A stretch of DNA of 64,000 nucleotides, taken from contig NZ_JWJG01000028.1 of the NCBI RefSeq assembly GCF_000818395.1, positions 2,711,195-2,775,194 on the forward strand. Direction: 5' to 3'. The position numbers and the translations under genes were made by a program. Under the pieces are notes generated by a model. The model was not told the origin of the DNA. It did no database searches and saw only the letters and a list, made by a program, of their open reading frames with translations. The stretch is from Noviherbaspirillum autotrophicum (GTDB taxonomy: Bacteria > Pseudomonadota > Gammaproteobacteria > Burkholderiales > Burkholderiaceae_D). Position 1 is the first letter of the stretch. Every line of letters begins with the position of its first letter. Shown piece by piece: positions 39,443 to 48,076 of this stretch.

Positions 39443-39532
39443 CCCTCCCGATTTCCAGTAAATGAGGGAATTTGTTCGCAGCACAGTCCTTCCCTCAAAC
39501 AGCCCGCTCAAACACGCTCAATCAACACGAAG

Positions 39533-40612
39533 ATGAATCGATACTGGAGCCCAGGCGTAGGGAATTTGACACCCTACTCCCCGGGCGAGCAGCCGGCAGG
39601 TGAACATGTCGTCAAGCTGAACACGAACGAAAGCCCGTTCGGGCCTTCGCCGCTGGCGCTTTCTGCCATTCAAGAAGCCGCCACGGATAGCCTGCGGCTC
39701 TATCCCGATCCGAACGCGGCCGCCCTAAAGGAAGTCCTCGCGCGTTACCACGGCGTATCTCCCGACGAGATCTTTGTCGGTAACGGATCGGACGAAGTGC
39801 TCGCCCTGGCCTTCCTCGCGCTGCTAAAACATGATGCGCCGCTATTGTTTCCCGATGTGACGTATAGCTTTTATCGCGTCTACTGCAAGTTGTATGGCAT
39901 CGGATTGCGTGAGATTCCTCTATCGGACTCCATGGAAATCAATACGAAGGATTATGACCAGCATTGTGGTGGAATCATTTTTCCGAATCCGAATGCGCCG
40001 ACAGGGATAGGACTGCCCTTGGTCGCGGTTGAAGACCTGGTTGCAGCTCATCCTCACGCAGTCGTCGTGGTTGATGAAGCCTACATCGATTTCGGCGGCG
40101 AATCCGCCATACCGCTGATTCATCGCTATTCCAACCTGTTGGTCATCCGGACCTTCTCGAAGTCCAGGTCGCTTGCGGGGCTGCGTATCGGATTCGCCGT
40201 CGGGCATGTGGGCCTCATCGAGGCATTAAATTGCGTCAAGAACTCCTTTAACGCTTACCCTCTTGACCGCGTTGCGATCGCCGCTGCCATCGCATCCTAT
40301 AACGACGAGAAATATTTTCAAACGAACCGCATTGCAATCATGACGACTCGGGACGCGTTGGTACAGAAACTTTCTGCGATGGGCTTTGAAGTGCTGCCAT
40401 CCATCGCGAACTTCGTATTCATGCGCCACCCGGCTGTGGAAGCGCCCCTACTCGCAAAACCCCTGCGCGAAATGTCTATCTTCGTACGGCATTTTGCGCA
40501 GCCTCGCATTAATCAATATCTTCGTGTAACTGTCGGAACGGCAACGGAATGTGCGCGATTGGTCGATGCGTTAAGCGACATGGTGGGCAAACAGAAGAGC
40601 GCCTTCGAATGA
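39533..40612 (+). CDS. hisC: Histidinol-phosphate aminotransferase (HisC-type)
   Basis: 359 residues, full length for the family. PLP fold signatures: NTNESPFGPSP near the start, FVGNGSDEVL, VVDEAYIDFGG with the cofactor Asp/Tyr, and RTFSKSRSLAGLRIGF with the PLP Lys (about 207). It converts imidazole acetol phosphate to histidinol phosphate; members of the group can also act on aromatic amino acids. It lies outside a his operon and is followed with a 4-bp overlap by an lrgA-like gene, an unusual pairing, so its real role may differ. Confidence 0.88.
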   Translation: MNRYWSPGVGNLTPYSPGEQPAGEHVVKLNTNESPFGPSPLALSAIQEAATDSLRLYPDPNAAALKEVLARYHGVSPDEIFVGNGSDEVLALAFLALLKHDAPLLFPDVTYSFYRVYCKLYGIGLREIPLSDSMEINTKDYDQHCGGIIFPNPNAPTGIGLPLVAVEDLVAAHPHAVVVVDEAYIDFGGESAIPLIHRYSNLLVIRTFSKSRSLAGLRIGFAVGHVGLIEALNCVKNSFNAYPLDRVAIAAAIASYNDEKYFQTNRIAIMTTRDALVQKLSAMGFEVLPSIANFVFMRHPAVEAPLLAKPLREMSIFVRHFAQPRINQYLRVTVGTATECARLVDALSDMVGKQKSAFE

Positions 40613-40941
40613 TGAATAGCGTCATAAAGATCCTCATGTTCCAGGCCCTGGGAGAGGCAGTCGCATACGAGCTCTCGCTCCCCATACCAGGAGCCGTCAT
40701 CGGCATGCTGTTCCTGTTTTTCTATCTGCTGGCCCGAGACACGGAAGATAAAAGCCTGCTGACATTCTCAACTCGGTTCCTTGGTTACATGACTTTGCTG
40801 TTTGTCCCGGCGGCCGTCGGCATCATGTTGCATATGGAGCGCATTGCCAATGAATGGCTTCCCATTACGGTTGCGTTGACAACAAGCACAGTCGCATCGA
40901 TAGCGATTACGGCGTTCGTTGTTCGCCGCTTAAGAAAATGA
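40609..40941 (+). CDS. CidA/LrgA family membrane protein
   Basis: 110 residues with four hydrophobic segments and the family core LPIPGAVIGMLFLF. CidA/LrgA proteins are small holin-like membrane proteins; some act in transport of small carboxylates or in control of lysis. The start is the ATG overlapping the hisC stop. It is translationally coupled to the next gene (lrgB-like) by an ATGA overlap. Confidence 0.87.
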   Translation: MMNSVIKILMFQALGEAVAYELSLPIPGAVIGMLFLFFYLLARDTEDKSLLTFSTRFLGYMTLLFVPAAVGIMLHMERIANEWLPITVALTTSTVASIAITAFVVRRLRK

Positions 40942-41654
40942 CGACTTCTCCGACTTCTTTATTGAATTTTCTAGCGGCCTCACCACTGCTATGGCTACTG
41001 GCGACATTGCTTGTGTATCAACAGGCGCTCGCCATTTACGCTAGGGCTGGATTCAACCCATTGCTTCATCCTGTGGTCGTATCCGTGGCAATCCTCGTGG
41101 CAGTGCTAAAGTTCACCGGAACGCCATACCAGACGTATTTCAACGGTGTCCGGTTCATCCACTTCCTGCTGGGACCGGCCACCGTTACCCTCGCGGTTCC
41201 GCTATACCGCCAAGTGAAGGCGATCAGGCGCAACTGGCTTGCGCTTCTCTTCGCTGCCGCGGCCGGTTCCGCCGCCTCCGTTGCGATTGCGATGGGAACG
41301 GGCGCATTACTTGGAGCGTCCCGTCCAACGGTTTTATCCCTGGCAGCAAAATCGGTCACAATGCCTATCGCAATGAGTGTCACCGAAAAGATCGGCGGCT
41401 CCCCTTCTCTGACATCCGCACTGGTGATGCTTACCGGGATCTTTGGCACCTGTGTAGCACAGATCGTTCTGCGCGGGATGAAGATTCCTGATGCGGATGC
41501 AGGCGGCTTCGCGCTTGGTGTGGCAGCGCATGGCATAGGAACATCAAGGGCGCTGCAGATAAGCCAGGAGATGGGGGCATTCGCCGGCCTCGCAATGGGG
41601 CTGGCCGGCATGCTCACCGCCTTTGTCCTGCCATTCCTTATTCAGGCGCGATAG
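40938..41654 (+). CDS. LrgB/CidB family membrane protein
   Basis: 238 residues with about seven membrane helices. Family blocks FLLGPATVTLAVPLYRQ and LAAKSVTMPIAMSVTEKIGG and HGIGTSRAL are intact. It works with the preceding LrgA-like protein. The start is the ATG at 40938. Confidence 0.92.
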   Translation: MTTSPTSLLNFLAASPLLWLLATLLVYQQALAIYARAGFNPLLHPVVVSVAILVAVLKFTGTPYQTYFNGVRFIHFLLGPATVTLAVPLYRQVKAIRRNWLALLFAAAAGSAASVAIAMGTGALLGASRPTVLSLAAKSVTMPIAMSVTEKIGGSPSLTSALVMLTGIFGTCVAQIVLRGMKIPDADAGGFALGVAAHGIGTSRALQISQEMGAFAGLAMGLAGMLTAFVLPFLIQAR

Positions 41655-41812
41655 GTCATTTAATCGGCCGCACGCGCCGGTTGGAGCTCGCCGGCGGCAA
41701 CAAATCCACCACGGGACGATCATGACTGCCGGCTGTCTTGCCAGTCGCCGATATTGCGATTCGCCTCCCGGAAAATCAATCAGCGCAAATCAAGGCGGCT
41801 CTGGCAAGTGGC

Positions 41813-41924
41813 TAACAGCCTGTGTGGGTAGGTCGATAACCGGAGTGAGGCTGGCAGCCAAGCCGATGCCAGGAAAGGAAGACACCAGCTTTTATGGTTA
41901 TCGACCTACCCAAACAGGCTGTTA
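41813..41924. repeat. 112-bp palindromic element (MITE-like)
   Basis: Two 29-base arms (41813-41841 and 41896-41924) are inverted copies with one mismatch; they begin TAACAGCCTG and contain GGTAGGTCGATAACC. The 54-base centre has a further small hairpin (CTGGCA/TGCCAG). The right arm ends exactly at the stop codon of the DUF2970 gene. It looks like a non-autonomous mobile element, or a very long bidirectional terminator; there is no T-run. Confidence 0.65.
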
Positions 41925-42113
41925 ATGAACGACCAAGTGCACGACCGCCATAAGAATCGCAATAAATGTCGCGCCGCCGATCAAGCCGGCAAGAACGACG
42001 TATAGCGGGTTTAACCTGCCTACATCCTGCTCAAAATCTTTTCTCCTGCGCAGGCCAACAAAGGACCATGCCACGGCATTTATCGTAGAGAAAAAGGAGC
42101 GCTTGGTTGACAT
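41922..42113 (-). CDS. DUF2970 membrane protein
   Basis: 63 residues with a C-terminal membrane helix (about 38-60) after an N-terminal FFSTINAVAWSFVGLRR block, the DUF2970 signature. In betaproteobacteria such proteins are usually encoded in cytochrome oxidase operons, and here too the next genes are oxidase-type subunits. Its TAA stop is formed by the end of the palindromic element. Confidence 0.8.
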   Translation of the reverse strand: MSTKRSFFSTINAVAWSFVGLRRRKDFEQDVGRLNPLYVVLAGLIGGATFIAILMAVVHLVVH

Positions 42114-42254
42114 GTCGGAGGTCCTGTGTGGTATTTGGCTGCTACAAGGAGAAGTTAGACACCTATCCGTTATGCGCGACAACGCCGGTACATCGGTCAG
42201 AAGGTTTTACTGGCGTTCATGTGCATTCTCATTTCAGAACTGCTGATGCGCCGA

Positions 42255-42524
42255 CTATTTTTGGAGCAGCGTGGTGAGCAGCAATGCGACAGGCGCGATG
42301 GCCACGAAACCGCGCAGCAGCCAGGCGATGAACGGATGCGCGGAGCGCGATTCCAGAAAATAGCGGGTCACCACGGTTCCCTTGAGCCACATAACGGCGG
42401 CGACGACGAAAGGCATCCACGAAGCATGGCCAACCTTCTGCCCCAATAGCAGGCTGATGCCGGTGAGCGCGAGCAGTGCCAGCCAGGCCGGCACCGGCAG
42501 CGATTTTTTTGTGGTTTGATTCAT
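42255..42524 (-). CDS. norF: Cytochrome oxidase subunit IV-like (NorF-like) protein
   Basis: 89 residues with three membrane helices and the COX4_pro/NorF size and charge pattern. It follows the subunit III-like gene after three bases. NorF-type proteins assist NO reductase or heme-copper oxidases. No catalytic subunit is visible nearby. Confidence 0.75.
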   Translation of the reverse strand: MNQTTKKSLPVPAWLALLALTGISLLLGQKVGHASWMPFVVAAVMWLKGTVVTRYFLESRSAHPFIAWLLRGFVAIAPVALLLTTLLQK

Positions 42525-42527
42525 CGT

Positions 42528-43175
42528 TCAAGCCAATACGTAAAACAACGGGAAAAGGACCAACCAGATAATGTCGGTTGCGTGCCAGTAGCATGCCAGC
42601 GCTTCCAGGCCGTCGTGCTGCTCTGCGGAGTAAGCCTTGGTCGACAACCTGAAAAATGCCCAGCACATGCCCAATATGCCCCAACACGCATGCACCAGAT
42701 GGTTGAACGTCAGGTAGTAGTAGACCGTGTAGAAAATCCCGGCCTTGCCATCGATGCCGTGCGCCAGGTTCCAGTCGACTTCCAGCAGCTTGACCACGGG
42801 GTAACCCAGTGCCGTCACGATGGCTGCCGCCAGCCAGAACCTGGCGCGGCGAAGTTGCGCATTCTTGACGGAGGCGAGCGAACAGGCCACGAAAAAGCTG
42901 CTCGTCACCATGATGAGCGTGTTCACAGCGCCGGCCGTGGTCCAGATCAGCTCCGGCCCCTTCCGAAACGCCTCCGGGTAGTGATACCTGGCGATGAAGT
43001 ACACCGAAAACATCAGGGCGAACTCGACGAATTCGCAGGTAATACCAACCCATATCCCCTTGTTTCCTGGTATGCGCCCCGCCAGCTGCCGCGTAATGGC
43101 TTCCGACGTAGGCTTCGGGGAGTGCTCCGCATCTGCCGCCGCATGCGCGGGAGCGTAAGTCGCTTCCATCATCAT
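42528..43175 (-). CDS. norE: Heme-copper oxidase subunit III-like (NorE-like) protein
   Basis: 215 residues with five or more membrane helices. Typical blocks: IWVGITCEFVEFALMF (helix with Glu), NTLIMVTSSFFVA, and LTFNHLVHACWGILG and CYWHATDIIWLVLFPLFY near the C-terminus. This belongs to the short NorE branch of subunit III. With the next gene it forms a norEF pair without norCB. Confidence 0.85.
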   Translation of the reverse strand: MMMEATYAPAHAAADAEHSPKPTSEAITRQLAGRIPGNKGIWVGITCEFVEFALMFSVYFIARYHYPEAFRKGPELIWTTAGAVNTLIMVTSSFFVACSLASVKNAQLRRARFWLAAAIVTALGYPVVKLLEVDWNLAHGIDGKAGIFYTVYYYLTFNHLVHACWGILGMCWAFFRLSTKAYSAEQHDGLEALACYWHATDIIWLVLFPLFYVLA

Positions 43176-43221
43176 CTTGAACGTCCTTTATGTTACAGCT
43201 TGAATATCGATAATGAGGGGC

Positions 43222-44619
43222 TTATCGTGGCACGAAAAACACGGCCTTTTCTTTCACCTGAAGCTGCACGTCATCCTGCGCTTGCAAGCCGAATGTCACC
43301 GTGTTGGATCCCGCCTTTCCCTTATCCTTGGGAATGTGAACCGTCACCGGGACCGCGCGCGATTCCGCCCCCTGCAGTTGAACCTCGTCCTGCGTCACCA
43401 GGGAAATGCCCTCAATTCCAGTGACCGAAATCTTGTAGCGGTGCGGATGCTCGTCGGTGCTCATGATCTGGAGACGGAATGCATTTTCGATCATGCCCTC
43501 CTCCACCTCGCGCCCCATTGCACCGCGGTCGCGAATGACATCCATTTTCAGGGGCGTCCGGGTAAGCAGCGAGACCCAGAACGCGCTCATGACTAGTACG
43601 AGAATGCCTGTGTAGATGAGCACGCGCGGGCGCAGGACGCGCCGTGCAATCTGTTTGGGAGCGAGATTGTTGCGCAAGGCATTCTCCGTCGTGAAACGAA
43701 TCAAGCCACGCGCGGCACCAATCTTGTCCATCACCGAATTGCAGGCGTCCACACAAGCGGCGCATCCGATGCAGTCGGACTGGAGGCCATTGCGAATATC
43801 AATCCCGGTCGGACAGACTTGGACGCACAGTGAACAATCGATGCACGAACCCGAGGCCAGGTTCTTTGCGGTGGCCTTCGCAAGTGCGTTGCGCGGCTCG
43901 CCGCGCTTCTGGTCGTAGCTGACAATGAGCGTGTCCGGATCAAACATCGAACTCTGGAAGCGCGCGTACGGGCACATGTAGCGGCAGACCTGTTCGCGCA
44001 GCCAACCGGCGTTGCCATAGGTCGCGAAGCCATAGAACAGAATCCAGAACGACTGCCAAGGCCCGAGCGCCAAAGTGGCAGCCTCGAGCGCGAGCGTGCG
44101 AGCCGGCGTGAAGTAGGCAACCAAGGTAAATCCCGTCCATAACGCAAACAGCCCCCAGGCCGCGTGCTTGGACGCCTTCCTTGAAAACTTGGCGATTGAC
44201 CACGGTTGCCGGTCCAGGCGCATGCGGGCACTGCGCTCCCCCTCGATCTTGCGCTCGAACCACATGAATATCTCCGTATATACCGTCTGTGGGCATGAGA
44301 ACCCGCACCAGACGCGACCGGCCACCGCAGTAAACAGAAAGAGCGAAAAGGCAGCGATAATCAGCAGCAAGGCCAGGTAGATGAGATCCTGCGGCCAAAG
44401 CACAATGCCGAACAGATAAAACTTGCGCGCCGCGAGATCGAACAGCACGGCTTGGCGCCCATTCCATGATAGCCATGGCAACCCGTAGAAGATGAGTTGC
44501 GTCAGCCAGACGCAGGCCCAGCGCCAGTTTGCATACACACCGTTCGCCGCTCTCGCATAGATCTGCTCGCGTGGCGCATACATCTTCACAACTGACACTG
44601 TCTGGGCGGATTGGCTCAT
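43222..44619 (-). CDS. ccoG: CcoG, cytochrome c oxidase accessory protein
   Basis: 465 residues with membrane helices at about 38-55, 85-105, 160-180 and 335-355. Two four-Cys ferredoxin motifs, CIDCSLCVQVCP and CIGCAACVDACN, and an upstream GRVWCGFSCPQTVY block identify CcoG (RdxA/FixG type), which reduces copper for cbb3 oxidase assembly. The C-terminal Ig-like domain is complete. No ccoNOP genes are in the window. Confidence 0.93.
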   Translation of the reverse strand: MSQSAQTVSVVKMYAPREQIYARAANGVYANWRWACVWLTQLIFYGLPWLSWNGRQAVLFDLAARKFYLFGIVLWPQDLIYLALLLIIAAFSLFLFTAVAGRVWCGFSCPQTVYTEIFMWFERKIEGERSARMRLDRQPWSIAKFSRKASKHAAWGLFALWTGFTLVAYFTPARTLALEAATLALGPWQSFWILFYGFATYGNAGWLREQVCRYMCPYARFQSSMFDPDTLIVSYDQKRGEPRNALAKATAKNLASGSCIDCSLCVQVCPTGIDIRNGLQSDCIGCAACVDACNSVMDKIGAARGLIRFTTENALRNNLAPKQIARRVLRPRVLIYTGILVLVMSAFWVSLLTRTPLKMDVIRDRGAMGREVEEGMIENAFRLQIMSTDEHPHRYKISVTGIEGISLVTQDEVQLQGAESRAVPVTVHIPKDKGKAGSNTVTFGLQAQDDVQLQVKEKAVFFVPR

Positions 44620-44699
44620 GATCGTTATTCGCTTGATCGGGATGGAGACGGGCTCAAAGGCCGGTTATATGGACAGGGGCAACGGGTAAAGAACTGCGC

Positions 44700-45215
44700 T
44701 TATCCGTGGTTCCCGCTTCTGCGCCGGAACAGCGGAAGCGGCTCGTCGACCGAGCCCTGGTATTTGACCGAGTAGTGGTTGAAACTCAGGAGCGCATCGT
44801 GGATGTCCTTGTCAGCGCGCACCGCAAAGGAATCGAACCCGCAGCGCCGCATGTAGTTGAGCTGATCCCGTAACACATCGCCAATGGCGCGCAATTCGCC
44901 GGTCCACCGGTATCGGGAGCGCAGCAGAGTAGCAATGCTGTAGCCGCGGCCGTCACGGAAGCTGGGAAAATCGACGGCAATCAGGTCGAGCTGGCGCAGA
45001 TGCGGCGCAAGTGGCTCAAAGTCGTCGTCCGGCGAAATCCAGACCGCGCGACACTTCGACGTGTCGGCGCGGATGCCAGCAGTATGAAAATACGACAGCG
45101 GCACGATCTTGTTGGATAAGTTGATTTCATCGAGCAATTCGACGTCTCGAATCACTCCCCAAAGGTCATCCACGATGTGCGGAGAACCACCGACCAGCTT
45201 GATTATCTTCGGCAT
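44700..45215 (-). CDS. DUF934 protein linked to sulfite reductase
   Basis: 171 residues from the ATG at 45215. The core YFHTAG...WISPDDDFEPLAPHLRQLDLIAVDFPSFRDGRGYSIATLLR carries the DUF934 motif FRDGRGYS. The gene regularly follows cysI in proteobacteria and is thought to help assimilatory sulfite reduction. Separated from cysI by 20 bases, so co-transcribed. Confidence 0.88.
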   Translation of the reverse strand: MPKIIKLVGGSPHIVDDLWGVIRDVELLDEINLSNKIVPLSYFHTAGIRADTSKCRAVWISPDDDFEPLAPHLRQLDLIAVDFPSFRDGRGYSIATLLRSRYRWTGELRAIGDVLRDQLNYMRRCGFDSFAVRADKDIHDALLSFNHYSVKYQGSVDEPLPLFRRRSGNHG

Positions 45216-45234
45216 AAAAGCACTGAAAAATTGA

Positions 45235-46896
45235 TTAGGCCGCCTCGCGGTAAACACCGGACCTGAACGGCTCGGCGCCGACACGGGCCAATGTCTCAAT
45301 GAAAGGCTCATCGTGCACGCGTAGCCGACAAAACGTTTCGACTAGCCGCTCTATGACCGTCGACATTTCTTCGGCGCGGAACGAAGGACCGATGACTTTG
45401 CCGAGCGCCGATTCCATTCCTTGGGCGCCGCCGATGGTGACTTGGTACCATTCCTCGCCATCCTTATCGACCCCGAGAACGCCGATGTTTCCTATGTGGT
45501 GATGGCCGCATGCATTAATACAGCCGGAAATGTTGAGGGACAGATCGCCAAGCTCGCACAGGAAGTCCAGGTCCTCGAAGCGCTGCGCAATGGCTGCCGC
45601 AACAGGAAGCGACCGGGCATTGGCGAGCGAGCAGTAGTCTCCGCCAGGGCAGGCAATAATATCGGTCAGCAGGCCAAGATTGGCCGTTCCAAGGCCATTT
45701 GCTGTTGCCTTCACCCAGAGCGTGTACAGATCGCGCTTGCGTACGTCCGGCAGGATGACATTCTGTTCGTGCGCGACCCGGATTTCGCCGAATCCGAACT
45801 CTTCCGCCCATGCCGCGATCTGTTCCATTTGACCGGCCGTCACGTCGCCTGGTGGCGTTGCAACGCCCGGCTTGGTCGACAGCGTCACGCATGCGTATCC
45901 GGCCACCTTATGCTCGCGCACATTCCTTTTCACCCATTGGGCGAAGCGCCTGTTTTCCGACAGATACTGTGCGAATGCAACGTCCTCGTCGTCGAGCGGT
46001 TCATATCGCTTGTACTGGAAAAATTGGGCGACGCGCTCGTACTCCTGTTCGGTCAAGGTAGACGGACCATCCTTAAGATGGCGCCACTCCTCTTCCACCT
46101 CGGCGGAAAACGTTTCGACGCCAAGCGCCTTGACCAGAATCTTGATCCGGGCCTTGTATTTGTTGTCCCTGCGGCCATACCGGTTATACACCCGCAGAAT
46201 GGCCTCCACATAGGAGAGAAGGTGTTCCCATGGCAGGTTATCCCGGATCTGCGAACTGAGAATCGGCGTGCGACCCAAGCCGCCGCCGGCAAATACGCGT
46301 AGCATCTTTTGCCCGGCCTCGTTCTTGTACAGATAGATACCGACATCATGCATGCGCACGGCGGCGCGGTCCTCCATCGAAGAAGAAAGCGCAATCTTGA
46401 ACTTGCGTGGCAAAAAAGCGAATTCCGGATTCAGCGTCGACCATTGGCGCAATATCTCGGCGAGAGGACGCGGGTCAATCAGTTCATCCTTTGCGACACC
46501 AGCAAACTGCTCTGTCGTGATGTTGCGTACGCAGTTGCCGGACGTCTGAATCGCATGCATCTGGACAGTCGCGAGTTCGGCAAGAATGTCGGGCGCTTCC
46601 TCCAGCTTGATCCAGTTGTATTGAATGTTTTGGCGCGTGGTGAAATGGCCGTAGCCGCGGTCATACTTGCGCGCGATATGCGCCAGCATTCTGAGCTGAG
46701 TAGAAGACAGCACGCCGTAAGGAATGGCCACGCGCAGCATGTACGCATGTTTTTGCATGTACAACCCGTTCTGCAATCGCAGCGGCAGAAACTCTTCCTC
46801 CGACAAAGCTCCCGAAATTCTGCGGGCAACCTGGTCGCGAAACTCTGCCACGCGCTCGTTCACAAGAATCGCGTCGTACTCATCGTATTGATACAT
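45235..46896 (-). CDS. cysI: Sulfite/nitrite reductase hemoprotein (CysI-type)
   Basis: 553 residues, the siroheme and 4Fe-4S-containing reductase. The N-terminal ferrodoxin-like half has GYGHFTTRQNIQYNWIKLEE; the cofactor ligands are in CPGGDYCSLA (about 417) and CINACGHHHIGNIG (about 455). It reduces sulfite to sulfide with six electrons. The partner in this cluster is DUF934; cysG/cysJ and other cys genes are not in the window. Confidence 0.93.
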   Translation of the reverse strand: MYQYDEYDAILVNERVAEFRDQVARRISGALSEEEFLPLRLQNGLYMQKHAYMLRVAIPYGVLSSTQLRMLAHIARKYDRGYGHFTTRQNIQYNWIKLEEAPDILAELATVQMHAIQTSGNCVRNITTEQFAGVAKDELIDPRPLAEILRQWSTLNPEFAFLPRKFKIALSSSMEDRAAVRMHDVGIYLYKNEAGQKMLRVFAGGGLGRTPILSSQIRDNLPWEHLLSYVEAILRVYNRYGRRDNKYKARIKILVKALGVETFSAEVEEEWRHLKDGPSTLTEQEYERVAQFFQYKRYEPLDDEDVAFAQYLSENRRFAQWVKRNVREHKVAGYACVTLSTKPGVATPPGDVTAGQMEQIAAWAEEFGFGEIRVAHEQNVILPDVRKRDLYTLWVKATANGLGTANLGLLTDIIACPGGDYCSLANARSLPVAAAIAQRFEDLDFLCELGDLSLNISGCINACGHHHIGNIGVLGVDKDGEEWYQVTIGGAQGMESALGKVIGPSFRAEEMSTVIERLVETFCRLRVHDEPFIETLARVGAEPFRSGVYREAA

Positions 46897-47314
46897 CTAC
46901 CTACCCCTGTTTCAACCAATGCCTGAATCGCGGCGCCAGGTGGCGTTCAGGAAATCAAGACATTTCGTTGTTCTTGTCCGTTGCATCTGATTGTCTGTCT
47001 TTAACGATGTCCAAAACAGATTCAGAACCCTGAAAAAACACCGTATCAGATCGATGTGTCAGCGAGGCAGTTGATGCCGTGGCCGTAACCAACATCCAGA
47101 GAGCAAAAGCCTGGAGAGGTGATGTGGAGAGCGCAGTCCGCCAACATTTGGTTCGTGCCAGATCAGAAGGCCGTCTGATATGCAAAAAGAAGGCGCTACT
47201 GACACTGTTTTGGAGGGCGTTCGAACAGCAAAATGTCGGCTGATACCAAAAGCGTTGTCTTGTTACTAATGGTGAGCTCCAATGTATTGAGCGCATTAAC
47301 CCAATTTTGACGTT
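46897..47314. other. Divergent intergenic region between cysI and cytochrome genes
   Basis: About 420 bases with no gene recognised. It should hold the promoters of the minus-strand cysI unit and the + strand cytochrome unit. No clear operator was identified. Confidence 0.4.
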
Positions 47315-48076
47315 ATGAAGAGAACTTCAAGGAGTTCACACGACCGAGAGCGGCCCCGCCGTCTCGCCACAGGCCGCATAAATTTGATTTGCGCGTGCTT
47401 CGCAGGCGTCCTTGCATCGGGCGCGCAAAGTGTCCAGGCGCAGCAGTCGCAAATTCCCGACACGATCGCACAGCGCGCCATTGCTTGTGCCGCCTGCCAT
47501 GGTAAAGAAGGACGGGCCACGAATGATGGCTTCTTTCCCCGCATAGCGGGAAAACCAGCTGGGTACTTGTATAACCAGCTAGTCAATTTCCGCGACGGAC
47601 GCCGGCAGAACCCGCAAATGACCTATATGGTCGGGCATATGTCGAATGCCTTCCTGCAGGAGCTAGCCGAATATTTCGCCAGCCTGCACCCGCCCTATCC
47701 GCCGCCCCAGCTCTCCAATGCGGCGTCCACTGCCCTGGAGCGCGGACGTACCTTGGTCATGTCCGGAGATCGGTCAAGGAATATTCCTGCATGCGTGGCT
47801 TGCCATGGACAAAAACTGAGTGGCACGCTCCCGGCGATTCCCAGCCTGTTGGGTCTGCCGCGCGATTACCTGAACTCCCAGTTCGGCGCGTGGAAGACAG
47901 GCACCCGCCGTGCCGCCGCGCCCGACTGCATGGCAAAAATCAGCAGGCAGCTCAGCCCGGAAGACATCAGTGCCGTGTCGAGTTGGCTCGCTTCGCAGCC
48001 GATTCCGAATGACATGACGCCTTCCCCAGCGTCATCCATCAAGCTGCCTATCGCTTGCGGCAGTGTGCCGCAATGA
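47315..48076 (+). CDS. Diheme c-type cytochrome (c4-like)
   Basis: 253 residues with a basic N-terminus and signal segment, and two heme-binding CXXCH motifs, CAACH (about 60) and CVACH (about 161), each in its own c-domain. A conserved GYLYNQLVNFRDGRRQNPQM block follows heme one, as in cytochrome c4-like electron carriers. The stop overlaps the start of the next cytochrome gene (ATGA). Confidence 0.9.
   Translation: MKRTSRSSHDRERPRRLATGRINLICACFAGVLASGAQSVQAQQSQIPDTIAQRAIACAACHGKEGRATNDGFFPRIAGKPAGYLYNQLVNFRDGRRQNPQMTYMVGHMSNAFLQELAEYFASLHPPYPPPQLSNAASTALERGRTLVMSGDRSRNIPACVACHGQKLSGTLPAIPSLLGLPRDYLNSQFGAWKTGTRRAAAPDCMAKISRQLSPEDISAVSSWLASQPIPNDMTPSPASSIKLPIACGSVPQ

Noticed and set aside
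42229-43053. 274-residue open frame on the minus strand
   Set aside because: Shifted frame over the norE/norF-like genes, whose membrane-protein translations are much better.
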